Shown: positions 35,076 to 45,455 of the stretch, in pieces
Layout of the letters: each line of letters starts with the position of its first letter
Position numbering within the stretch: the first letter of the stretch is position 1
NCBI GenBank assembly: GCA_038049695.1
Contig: CP142453.1
Location: 3,378,501-3,442,500 of the forward strand
DNA from: Cinnamomum chago
Lineage: Eukaryota > Streptophyta > Magnoliopsida > Laurales > Lauraceae
Reading direction: 5' to 3'
Length of the DNA: 64,000 bases
Position numbers and translations under genes: made by a program
Notes under the pieces: generated by a model
The model's input: only the letters and a program-made list of their open reading frames with translations
Told to the model about the DNA's origin: nothing
Databases searched by the model: none

Positions 35076-36378
35076 GTATGTACCTTTTTTTGTTGATGAA
35101 TTCAATTGTTGTACACTTGGGATTCTTGTATATGGCTGCACTTATCATGATCTATTCATTTTTCGTGGGAGCAAGGGATCTTAGATTTGAGAGGACTAGA
35201 GGAGACTTGGACGGCGATTTGTCAACTGGTGCTACTATGCGAGATAATTTTTTGTAAATGTACATGCTTCATTATAGTTAGAATTACCAATTCTCCTTTT
35301 CCTTATAAAACAAGTGTTAATTTCTACATATTGGTCCATTCCATCTTGATTTCTAGCTTCGCCAAGGTTTTTTCAAGTGTTTGTGCACTTTTCAATCCTC
35401 TAAAATGGGTGAGCAGCAAGCTATAATTTCCTTTTGTTGCTAATTTAGATTGACAAAGTATATTGAGTCAATAGTTTGAATGGTGTCATTGGACACTCTA
35501 ATAAGCTTATTCTGAATTTTGAATGCACCATGTTTTGGAATTTTGAATACTTGCCATCCCATGTTTCCTTGAATTGCAGTCACAAATTATGGGATGCTTC
35601 AAAGTTTGTAATTTAAGAAGCCTTATTAGGGTATTTGGATGAATTAATTTTTTTTTTCAAGGAGTTCTACAAAATTCTCTAAATTATATATTTAAAATTT
35701 AGAGGGAATCTCACTTGAAGAATTTGGAAATCCTAGACTTCCTCGACAACAATTATCCACAAAAGGCCACAATTAGAAACAGAATTGATGTTTTTCCTCT
35801 ACTTTTCCTTGATTTGCTTGCAGTCTTTTGTAAGTAGGATAGAATGATTTTGCTTGTTAAGACTAATGATTTGGATTTGATGCCAACTTGGGCTTGGGGC
35901 ACATTGTCCCCCTTGAATTGAGTCGAGTTAGTATGAGTCTTTTAGTAACAAAATTACGTGCAACACAAATTCATTAGTCCCTTTTTTGGGGAACTTCTTT
36001 TGGGATAAAATTTGAGGATATGCCATAATTTAGGTGCTAGCATATTCATTCATCCCTTTTTTCAGGCATTTGCAAATATTAATGATAGCTCCTATTTTTT
36101 CTTTCTTTAAATAGTTTAAGAATCAAACTTCTGTGGACAATGAATGTGTTCCTCTCTCTCTCTTTCCCCCATTGTCTCAGCTTCGAATTTTTGTGGTCAT
36201 CATACTGTCATCAAGGTATGAATTATTCTTATTGTTTCTTATGTTACAACATTGGGTGTTGTTGGTTCATCGAGTTCTGTGCATGATTGTTTTATAGAGT
36301 TCAATTCGACCTGATGGATTGCTGCTAAGCTTATTAAATATTTATGATCATATTTTACTCATTTCTCTTCTCTTGCAG

Positions 36379-36450
36379 TTTGAAAGGATTAATCAGGAAC
36401 AGGAAGTCCAAATTCGAAAAACTCAACATACACTTCAAGTAGCAGAGGTG
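36379..36450 (+). pseudogene. exon-like piece of an unrecognised coiled-coil gene in Helitron A
   Basis: Between TTGCAG and GTGTGC there is an open block reading FERINQEQEVQIRKTQ then HTLQVAE. It looks like a coiled-coil segment. I do not recognise the parent gene with confidence. It is on the same strand as the HMGB fragment, 1.3 kb downstream. Confidence 0.4.
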
Positions 36451-39317
36451 TGCTTGCAAATTTTGAAATCTAAAGGTATACAATCTGAGCAGCTTACCTA
36501 CTGTCAATTGGTTAAAAGACCTTTCTATAAAATAAAAAAAATTCTATTCACATCTCCAATCTCATTTCAACTCGAGCACTTACCCCAAAACTGAATTTCT
36601 ATCATGTTTCATTTCTTGACCAAATATATGCAGTTAAGTATAGTATACTTGGGCTTTAATTTTTAATTTTAGTTTTTCCACCTGCTTTTATTCGTCGTAC
36701 AGTTCTTTCTTGGGTTAGGAGCTTCTTCTTTTGCAAGTTGTTCCTTGTGGTACCTTTTGATGCTACGTGTTGATTCAAAACCCTTGCTTCTGGAACCCAC
36801 TTATATGCAAGAAATGTTTTGTTTTTGCCACACCTTATGCAAATGAAACGTCTTTCATTTCATCTAAAATATCTATTGAAGATTATTTGATCAAGCATTT
36901 TAAATTTTTTTTTAATTTGTTCATTTGATTTAATCATCTTCTGAATAGCATTTTCCATTTAAATATCAGTTTTTTTTTTTTTACATGCTTATTGTGAACC
37001 TAAAATACAAGCATATAATAGTATCTTATAATATGTTGCTATAGCTGAAACATCTTTGTGGCATCCATATAATGCCTCTGTGAGAGTCACAACAACAAAT
37101 GGAGAATCCAATATCTGCTCACAAGGTCATATATACCCCTGAAATCTTTGTTAGATGCGCCTCTGAATGTGAACTCACTATGTACCTTAGAAAATGCTTA
37201 GACTAAAGCTTTTTACTAATCGTGATGCTTTGTTATTACATTAGATATTTTTGTAGGTTTTTAAACTTTTCTATCTGCATTTTATTAACACACTTGGCTA
37301 ACTGATCTTCCAAATATATTATGCATTATTCTACACCTTCTAATTGCATCATATATATATATAATTCTGTTTTATTCATTAATGAACTCAAGTAGACAAT
37401 GTTTAAGCTTTTTTTTAATGACAGTAAACATGTCACTTTCAGAATCAGCCTATCGTATATATTATAAAACGGGAGCTTCTCCTTCCTGCTTCCTCTTCCT
37501 TCCCTCCTGCTTCCCTTTCTCCTTATCTACATACCCATATCTAAAAAATAGAGTTCCACCTCCTGCTTTCCTCTCCTAGCTGGTTCCTCCTGTCTCCCTC
37601 TCACCTCAGAGAAAAGTAGTGCTTCATCTCAATAGCTGTTGAGACCAACACATCAACCTCTTCTTTATCACCAAAAAAAAGTGGCGACTCATCTCAATCC
37701 CTGCTGAGCCCAACAACATGTTTTCCTTTCTTCCCTGAGGCCTTGGTCTTGAGGTAGTGTCTATTTGACTCTCTCAATCTCATTTTTCTTTTGACAGTAG
37801 AAAGATGCATGTTTTACTTCCTTACATTTTGGGTTCTGGGTTTTGGAGCATTTTGGAGTTCCAGGTCTCTAAACCATACTTGTGTGAAATTAGGTGCCAT
37901 TAAATAAACAATAGAGCTTTTAATTTTAGGGCTTTCGATTTGTGTGTTGGGTCTTAATGTTCAAGGTCTCCAAAAAGCACTCTTGTGAACTTGATTTTCA
38001 TGCTTTGATGGTTATCATTATATGCGTCACTATTCTATCTTTGAATGTCAATAATCTGAGAGTTTCAGGGATTTTTTTTAAACAAAAAAAAATGAACTTC
38101 TTTTAGATATACAAGGATTGACACATCCTCAATTTTGAAGAAGTCTCTGAGCCCCTCATGATCTTAAAGTTTAACTGGCTTTGCTCTCTCTCTTTTGTTT
38201 TCTTTCTAGAAGTGGGATTTACTATATTCTGGGTGAAATAACAATGATAGCATTTTTTCTAAAGATATGTTCTTAATTGCCAATTTTTGGGGTTTTGGGT
38301 ATGCATCAATTAAACATGAAACGGAGCCCGTAAGAATGATCTGATGGATTATATAGTTAATGGGAATCCGATTGTTGATAGATTATTTTCCATGAATGAA
38401 TTACCAACAAGGACATTTTCAAATTTGTTTGATGGCGTAGTCAGCTCCTTAATTTTTTGGATAAGGTTTCCAAACACTTCTTTCTTCCAAGTCTTCAGAC
38501 CCTTCTATGGGAGCTTAGTTGAATCATATGTTCTTCCAAAATCCCCATTTTAAATCAGTTGAATAAGAAATTTCCTCATTTTTTTGCTTATAATTTAGAA
38601 CTTGTTTCATTATTTGATGTTGTTGTTGTAATAGAGGGCAAAGTTAGGCTATATTTTCCTTTGCCGGTTTCATATGCGTGTTGATTGGGTGGAGTTTGGT
38701 TTTTGATTGATGAGTTTTCTTTTTTTTGTTTTTTTTCGGTTCTTAATTAGCATGAACACCAATTGTTTGATGAAATGCTACTAAAGGTATTTTTATAAAT
38801 TGTGCTTGTACTAATCTCTTAGCCAGATAGTCTAATCTTTCAATATTTGTAGAAAGTCAACCCCAAATGAGTTGTAGTTCTGCCTTCTCATTTGGAACCA
38901 CATTGGTGGTGTTTGTTTTGTGGCTAAGATTGTGGGGAGGAGTTGGTAATGATGATGGAGGGGTGATGGTTATGTGGGTTTTGATGCATACAATATTGGC
39001 GATGGTTTCACCAGACTTTGATAATACTTTGAATCAAATGGCTGCTGACACTCCAGAGTAGTAGCATTGTGAGCAAAATATATGGCAGCAGTTAGTGTGG
39101 GAAGGGCCTTGGGCATCCATGAAAAATGTAGCTTCTTAGAAAAACATAGTTCGTTGCTAGGTGAATGTTAAAAAGATAATCTTATCTACCAACTAAGATG
39201 TATATTATGTTTAGTAACTTTAGTTAATAGGTTTGACTACAGTTGATGCTTATGATGGACATGCTGACTAAACACATTCGAGCTTGAATGATTAAATAAT
39301 TGCATCCTTACATACAG

Positions 39318-39415
39318 GACAAACAGATCCAAGCAACAATGTTTAATAGGGCAGCAACCAAGTTCTTCCCCAACTTTGAGCTTGGAAAGGTTTATTATAT
39401 CTTCAACGGAGAACA
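39318..39415 (+). pseudogene. RPA1: replication protein A 70-kDa (RPA1) fragment in Helitron B
   Basis: Plus-strand codons read QIQA then TMFNRAATKFFPNFELGK and VYYIFNG. Plant RPA70 has IQATMFNEAARKFY...F-LGKVYYISKG in its DNA-binding OB fold. It is followed by stops. Autonomous plant Helitrons often carry RPA-like genes, so this may be a remnant of the element's own gene or a captured host fragment; I cannot tell. Confidence 0.7.
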
Positions 39416-40931
39416 ATATTTTGAAAATGATTTTTGTTATAATTAGGACATAAGTATATCATATTTTGGATATAACAACCCAATCACAGCCGAACTAATT
39501 AGATATAATCATGAATAGATTATTTTACATGTGTTTCTTTCCTTTTTATATCTCTTGGTAATATAAATATTGCAGGATACCTCAATGAAACACATCCCAG
39601 TTTTCTCAAATTATCATATAAAATTCTGTCATTTCTGTATTTTTGGCTTTATTTTCTATTACAAAAACGAGCGTATATCCCTTGTTTAAAACCCATTTGT
39701 AGATTTTTTTAAATGCAGGAATTTAGTTAACCAGTATCTCTGATGATCAATAAGATTTATTTTTATATGCTATTTCGATTCATGAATCCTTAGTTCTTTG
39801 GTCTTGTTTTCAACCATTTCCATATTTGACTCCCGGTGCTCTCTCTATAGGGTGGAAACATTTTACTCTTATTAGATTACAGTAAAGTAGTACCTTTTGG
39901 ATTGTATTATCGTAACGACCTCTTTCTTTTTTCCCCCCTCAGATTCTTCATCAAACCCATGTCTAAATTGGAGGGACTCAAGGATTTCTCAGATTCTTCA
40001 TCTTGGGTATGAATTGCATTTCTATGATTTTTTTTTCATTGAAGGTTGAATTGTATTTTGAAATGAATGGTGATGGAGAAGTGAAATTCCTTTCATGAAT
40101 GGATCAAACACTAGAACAAACGATATCACAACCACAATGATCTAGGGCATGCTCATTTATATAGAATATCCATGAATGCATAGGAATTCATGGTCAAATG
40201 AGCTCCACAAAAACATTATTAAAGAGTGGGGTCAAAAATAAAAAGTGGAGGTGCAGGTGAGACCTTCACTTTCCTAGGGTTTTAATTATTACGATGATGT
40301 TTGCATATTCATTTCCATCTCCCTTCGATTGAATTTCCATAGTTAACTTATTAATAAATTTCTAAATCTTCTACAATTCTCTACAATCAAGTCTCTTTTC
40401 TGGTTATTTTTCATTGTTTTTGTAAAATTATTTAATCCTTTGTCATTATTCTATCTTGATTTTTTATTTTTTTGGATTTTGGGTTTTATTTTAGGCTTCT
40501 GGTTTGGATTTTCTATTCTGTTTTCGTGGTTTTTTTTTTGGATTTTGTTAAATGGTGCTACTAACCGAGATTCTTTTATAAACTACATGCTTCATTGTAG
40601 TTTGAATTACCAGTTCTCCTTTTTGTTATAAAACAATTATTTGTCTTTTTTGAGCTGCAAAACTAAGTAGATAACATATATTTTATTATTTCAATAGCTT
40701 TTGTTTTCATTTTATTGTTTGTAAGTTCTGTTCATACTCTTACGCTTCTTAAAATTTTGATGTCAGATATTTGTTGAAGATTATATTGATCAAGCATGTT
40801 TGATGTTCTGCATACTCTATTTTTTTTATTCATTTATGAATTCAAGGCATAATAAGAACTAGGCACTATATGTTTAATCTGTTTTTATAACGCTAAATAT
40901 GTCACTGTGAAACTGAGCCTCTCACTAACAA

Positions 40932-40960
40932 CTACGTGCAACGCACGTACTTCTCACTAG
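40932..40960 (+). terminator. Helitron B 3' terminal hairpin and CTAG end
   Basis: A 7-bp stem (TACGTGC / GCACGTA) with a 3-nt loop is followed by CTTCTCACTAG and then T. In Helitrons this is the transposition termination signal. Confidence 0.82.
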
Positions 40961-41061
40961 TAATATTTAACATTATCAAATACGTCAAAACATTAAACTA
41001 CTCTTTAAAGTTGTTATCACAATCATCTTAGAAAATAATAATAGGTAGGAACAGTACTTAC

Positions 41062-41111
41062 AGCAACCACTGGAGCCCATAGGCTAGCAATTGTCAAAGC
41101 ATTGTGGTTAT
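41062..41111 (-). CDS. CALS10: CALS10 exon g
   Basis: This 50-nt exon encodes NHNALTIASLWAPVVA, the start of a membrane segment, with a CTGCAG acceptor and GTAAGT donor. It begins two bases into a codon, so an upstream exon ending with one extra base is needed. Exon f ends in phase 0, which independently shows that at least one exon is missing between them. The end of a Helitron (40960) lies only 101 bp downstream in gene sense. Confidence 0.85.
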
Positions 41112-41698
41112 CTGCAGATACGGACAAATCAATTTGATCATTAATGGTTAATTATGAACAAAGAAACGGACAACAAACCGCCGGCATTTAACCAATGGGT
41201 GCTAATTAAGATGGGAAAAGGAGAAAAAATATCTGATAGAATAAGAAAAGTCTCAAGCATACAACTATGAGAGCAACTTAAAATATCGCTATCAAACTTC
41301 TATATACACACATGCCTAGGTCATGATCACAAGCAAACTGTCCAGGATAATTTCACTGTGCCAGCAGATCTATGGGAAACCAAAAATGAATGCCAATCAC
41401 TTGAAGTGAATAGGAAGATCTATGGGTAGATCAAGAATGCCCAGAGCCATCCTGATCAAGTTAGGAAAGCTATAGATTTCATGGTCCAAAAACCAAACCG
41501 TTGAAAATTGAGGGTAGTTAAATTCTACAGCCGAAGTAACATCGATCAGTGAGAGTTGTTTATAAAAGAAAAAAGGGTAGTTAAAACCTACAGCCAGAGT
41601 AACACCGATCGGCAAGAGTTGGACACCCATTAATACATGAGGAAGTATGTGCGAGGGGAGATAACCAAAGGAGAGCCTCATTGTTTGTGTTCATGTTA
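41112..41698. other. CALS10 intron sequence upstream of exon g
   Basis: The exons expected here for the callose synthase membrane region are not visible on the minus strand. An imperfect duplication of GGTAGTTAAA-TCTACAGCC-AGTAACA-CGATC is seen at about 41511-41625. No gene was recognised. Confidence 0.4.
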
Positions 41699-42245
41699 GT
41701 GATATCTACTATCTACTATCTACTACCCTTATAAAAGGGAAGAAAAGTGGCCTACTTTTTACTACACACCTTGGTCCACTTAATAATATAGTAATTAATA
41801 ATATATCTAGGGAATTAAATTAAATCTACTATCCACTATATCTATATCTATACTATTATATTATATATATATATATCTACTATTATAAAAGAGAAAAAGT
41901 TGTAGTACTTGTTTCACTACACACCTTTGTGGGGCCCACCCTTACAAAAATCATAAAAATCACCCTTATTGCAGTACTTGTTTCTCTACACACCTTCGTG
42001 GGGCCCACCCTTATAAAAATCTAAGTTGTAGTACTAGTTTCTATACACACCTTTGTGGGACCCACCCTTATAAAAATCTACCCTTAGAAATCTATCTACC
42101 TATTCTATATATCTATCTACCCTTATAAAAGAGATCTACCCTTATAAAAGAGAGCAAGTTGTCGAGCATATTTCTCTACACCTTTGGGGGTCTATCTACA
42201 CCTTTGTGGGACCACGATGGATGCTACCATGTCATGCTTGATAAA
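41699..42245 (+). repeat. cluster of Helitron-like 5' termini
   Basis: At least four starts of the form TCTAC(TA)...TTATAAAAG(A/G)G occur (41719, 41876, 42116, 42136). They are mixed with repeats of AAGTTGTAGTACTTGTTTC, TACACACCTTTGTGGG and GCCCACCCTTATAAAAATC. These match the first 70 bp of a Helitron-like 5' end, repeated with partial copies. Confidence 0.7.
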
Positions 42246-42605
42246 ATTAAGCACCCAACACCTGTGATTGTGGGGCACACTTAAAATTGCTCCATCCCCA
42301 CCTCTCTCTCTCGATTGTTCATCTCCCAATGGTAAGTATAGATTTTTTCCCCTTTTATACCGTCCCCATCTATCGCGTGCTCTCTCACTTTCGATTGTTC
42401 ATCTCCTCAAGGTACGTGGAGTCTTTTTTTTTTACTCTTCCAAAGATAATTAATACCCTGGCGAATCTTCTCCAAGTCACCCCAACCTGTAAGACGTTTT
42501 TCCTTTTCTTCTCACATCTGCAAAGTGTTTCCATCTATTCTTTTTAGTTTCTTGTACTCTCTATGGAATCGGTAGTGTGTGTTTTTTAATTTTTTAAACT
42601 TTTTT
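42246..42605 (+). repeat. CT-rich duplicated leader after the Helitron 5' ends
   Basis: Two copies of CCCCA...CTCTCTC...TCGATTGTTCATCTCC...AAGGTA, about 80 bp apart (42295-42420), each ends like an exon with a GTAAGT or GTACGT donor. The organisation copies that of Helitron A. No Helitron 3' end was identified for this cluster. Confidence 0.5.
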
Positions 42606-43259
42606 TTACCTATGTGCTATGTGAAAGAAAAGGGTTTTTGGTGATTCTTTGATAATATGGTTGCTATACCATGGGGTGAATGGATTTCGTCTCATGCTCT
42701 GCTTTGCATTCAATAGTTCTCTTTGAAATTTCCATATTCCCAAAAGTGTACATGCTATTTTTGAAATGGGCTGGTGGAATTCACTAATTGACAATTTGGT
42801 GGAATTAAAAGATACTTGAGTGGTATTTGTATTTAAAATTTGAGAATTTAGAACATCAGAGGGCTCCAGTAGGTTTCTAGAAAAATGCATTAGAAGGCAA
42901 AGAAAGAAGTTAAGAAAATAGTAAGTGGCGCAAAGTCCAAGGCACATGACAGCATATATAATACGTTGAGAACAAGAGAAGAGAGATATTTCCAAGCTTG
43001 AACCTTAGGGCACATTTGTGTACCAACCTCGGTAGGGAGGAATTATCTCAATTTAGAGGATTCCTTCGTTCCCTTGGAACCGGGCTATCCTCAGTGAGGA
43101 TTTCTGAGGGGAGGAATTATCACAATCCATGTTTGGCGAACACAGCAATATCCTACCAACTACACTAAATGCCTTCGAACGGTTCTACATTTTTCACAAA
43201 TTTCTCACAACCCATAACGAAGCGAGACCTAAATTTCAACCCCCAACAAACAACCCATA
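42606..43259. other. intron sequence with possible MITE remnant
   Basis: No gene was recognised. At 43010-43150 repeated GAGGAATTATC blocks and GGGCACATTTG / CCATGTTTGG words suggest a decayed MITE, but clear ends were not found. Confidence 0.3.
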
Positions 43260-43890
43260 GTGAGAATTGGAGCTTAAAGGATAATGCAAAGAGATTTCTT
43301 TTGGTACCTCGACTTCATAATTCTTAAGGATGGAAAGATCGAGGAAGATATTGGCATAGGATTGGAGCTGGATGGCTGAAGTGGAGACTTGCTTCTTTAT
43401 TGTTATATAATCGGTGCATACCAACAAGATTGAAGGGAACATTTTACAAGACAGCAATTAGGCCATCTATGACCCATAGAGCAAAATGTTGGCCAATCAG
43501 GAAACAACACATGTAAAAAATGTGTATTCAAAGATGAGAATGTTGAGATGGATGCATGGTAAAACTAGTTAAGATAGAATTAGAGACGAGAGCATCCTAG
43601 AGCATTTAGGAGTAGCATCAATGGGTGATAAATTAAGAGAGACTAGTTTGAGATGGTTAGGACATGTCAACACAGGCCAACAATGGCGCTAGTGAGAAGT
43701 TTGTCTTTGCATGTTGATGGCCCCTCAATGAAAAGGGGCAGGCCAAAGAGGACATAAATGAAGTTATAAGGATATATATGAAAAAGGTGTAGTGCAACCT
43801 ATCTGAGGATTTGACCCTGGATAGACTCGGATGACAAAACAAAATTCATATAGCTCACCCAAACAATGCCCGGGCAAGGCTTTGATGATG
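43260..43890 (+). mobile_element. RTE-type LINE, 3' fragment
   Basis: Decayed plus-strand RTE tail: frames give KGTFYKTAIRPSM, AKCWPIRKQHM, SILEHLGVASMGDKLRET and SLRWLGHVN, then a GRPKRT-like stretch, an IDSDDK block and a GATGATGATG tail at 43875-43893. Many stops and frame changes show it is old. It is a separate copy from the LINE at 24500-32210. Confidence 0.8.
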
Positions 43891-43893
43891 ATG

Positions 43894-44892
43894 CCAAATC
43901 AGTCCCTAGTATTTCTGAAATTATATAAAAGTTCCGTTACAGTTCTAAACAATCCTTATACACATTGGTACCAATATGGGCAATATAGACAATATAAGCA
44001 TTGTCATGGATCGAAGGAGGCCAAAGATCAACACCAACCGCTGGGATGTTATTAGTATGGCGATGGAGTTAGAAGAGCTGTTAGGATAATTTTTGAACTA
44101 TTCTATCCATCAGGTACCTCAAGGCTCAAGCTATCCAGTAAGGAGGAGAGATCATGATAATGATGAAAAAGTTAAGGTTTGTTGTAATTAACAAACATCG
44201 TTATTGTCAACATTCAAGAGTTAACTCATGAATAATTATGAACTTATGATACACTCGTAATTTGGTACTGTGTTAAATGATTTCCTTTAACTAAATTAAG
44301 GGATGAACATCACACCTCTATGATTGATTTACCTACGTCATCATATTTTCATATTTATAGATTTTCCATTATTTCTTCTTTTTTTTTGGTAACTTTCTGG
44401 GACCCGCTCAGCTAAGTTGGCCCAATAGCAATATCAAGTCAATCTGACTCAAACAAGTCGTGTTCCACTTGAATGAGCCTCAAAGGGATCAATCGAGTTA
44501 ACTAGGTTTTGATGGTGACAAAGTATGACCCAAAAAACAAGATTTCCTTCTCTTTTTTTTTTTTCTTTTTGGTAGAAAGAATTTAACTCCATGTTCCACA
44601 CATATCTTCAACTCTAACTCATTTATATAAATAGTTAAGCAATTCCTTAATGACTACAGCAACGCATATCAATCCTCATCTACTTCCAATATTAAGTAGA
44701 AATGTAGAAGTAGATTAACAATATCTAAGTCAACCACCCCTTCTAATTCCGTAGCAATCCTTCATTGGTCGTGGGCCAGCACACAATGAAAGAAAATGTC
44801 ACCAAACTTCCAACTTGAGAATATAAACGGGCAAGTTCCGATATAGATGTAAACTTTTTCCCAGTTGAATAAAAATACAAGCTACAATACAT

Positions 44893-44944
<52 letters not shown>

Positions 44945-44988
44945 TAGAAAGGAATAAATAACAGAACCTTTAAAAAACAATATCAAAC
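43894..44988. other. CALS10 intron sequence, nothing recognised
   Basis: No gene or complete element was recognised. A (GA)n microsatellite of about 23 units lies at 44894-44941. The callose synthase membrane exons should lie between here and 41112 and are not found. Confidence 0.4.
44894..44941 (+). repeat. (GA)n microsatellite
   Basis: About 23 GA units, 48 bp from the donor end of CALS10 exon f. Confidence 0.95.
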
Positions 44989-45114
44989 CCGGAACATCAT
45001 AAAAAGAAATATCCACAAACGATGGAAACTATGGTAAAGATGAAGAAATGTCCGGTGCTCTACAAATGAAGTCTTTCTCCCTCGATGCTGACTTCCAGCA
45101 GATGTAAACCATCC
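44989..45114 (-). CDS. CALS10: CALS10 exon f
   Basis: This 126-nt exon (42 codons, phase 0) encodes GWFTSAGSQHRGRKTSFV, then the strongly conserved EHRTFLHLYHSFHRLWIFL, then FMMFR, the start of the first membrane segment. The acceptor is GTGTAG and the donor GTTTGA, which is weak. The 4.4-kb intron upstream of it holds the LTR-like element 45456-47710. The exons expected next (membrane segments up to the SWHDFVS motif) are not seen between here and 41111. Confidence 0.88.
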
Positions 45115-45455
45115 CTACACAAAAACAACATAGGAATAATATGTGGGAGAAGATCAACGTGAATCAAGAAGGTGATCAACAATGTGTGAATAGGGAAGAA
45201 AACAATAAACTAACAATTGTTAGATGATACGACGCTCGTATTAGTGCTCGATACATACTGCATAGATACTTCTAGGGTACAAACTTAGCATAGCCTACTA
45301 TTAGAAGTCCATTATTTTTTATAATTCCTTTTTTTAACTTTCAACATTAAAAAAAAAAAAAGTTAAAAGAGAAACATAAACAACAACAATTCATCGATTT
45401 GAAGATGCTTCAAGGGGTCGTTTGTTTGCACTCATCTACATACATAAATGGTTTG

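Larger units (their letters stand above)
32626..37452 (+). mobile_element. Helitron A, lacking its 3' terminus
   Basis: It starts TCTATACCATAAATATAAAA then GCAGGAG, like other Helitron 5' ends here (TC...TATAAAA...GAG). It carries a CT-rich duplicated leader, an HMGB gene fragment with introns, and another exon-like piece. Its last 350 bp resemble the last 350 bp of Helitron B (shared ATTTGTTGAAGATTAT, TTGATCAAGCAT and TATGTCACT...GAGCCT words), but it stops about 40 bp short of the expected hairpin and CTAG end. Helitron B begins immediately. No Rep/helicase was seen. The 5' edge lacks the usual preceding A, so it is less certain. Confidence 0.6.
37453..40960 (+). mobile_element. Helitron B, non-autonomous
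   Basis: The 5' end TCGTATATATTATAAAACGG follows an A, and the 3' end has a hairpin (ACGTGC-AAC-GCACGT at 40934-40948) 12 nt before CTCACTAG, followed by T. This is the standard Helitron layout: TC start, subterminal hairpin, CTRR end, insertion between A and T. The element is 3.5 kb and carries an RPA70-like fragment but no Rep/helicase. The leader has CT-rich sequence with a duplicated AGT-GGCTCATCTCAA word. Its tail resembles that of Helitron A. Confidence 0.8.

Noticed and set aside
43010-43150. Possible MITE with GGGCACATTTG-like end
   Set aside because: The proposed ends do not pair well and no target duplication was found.
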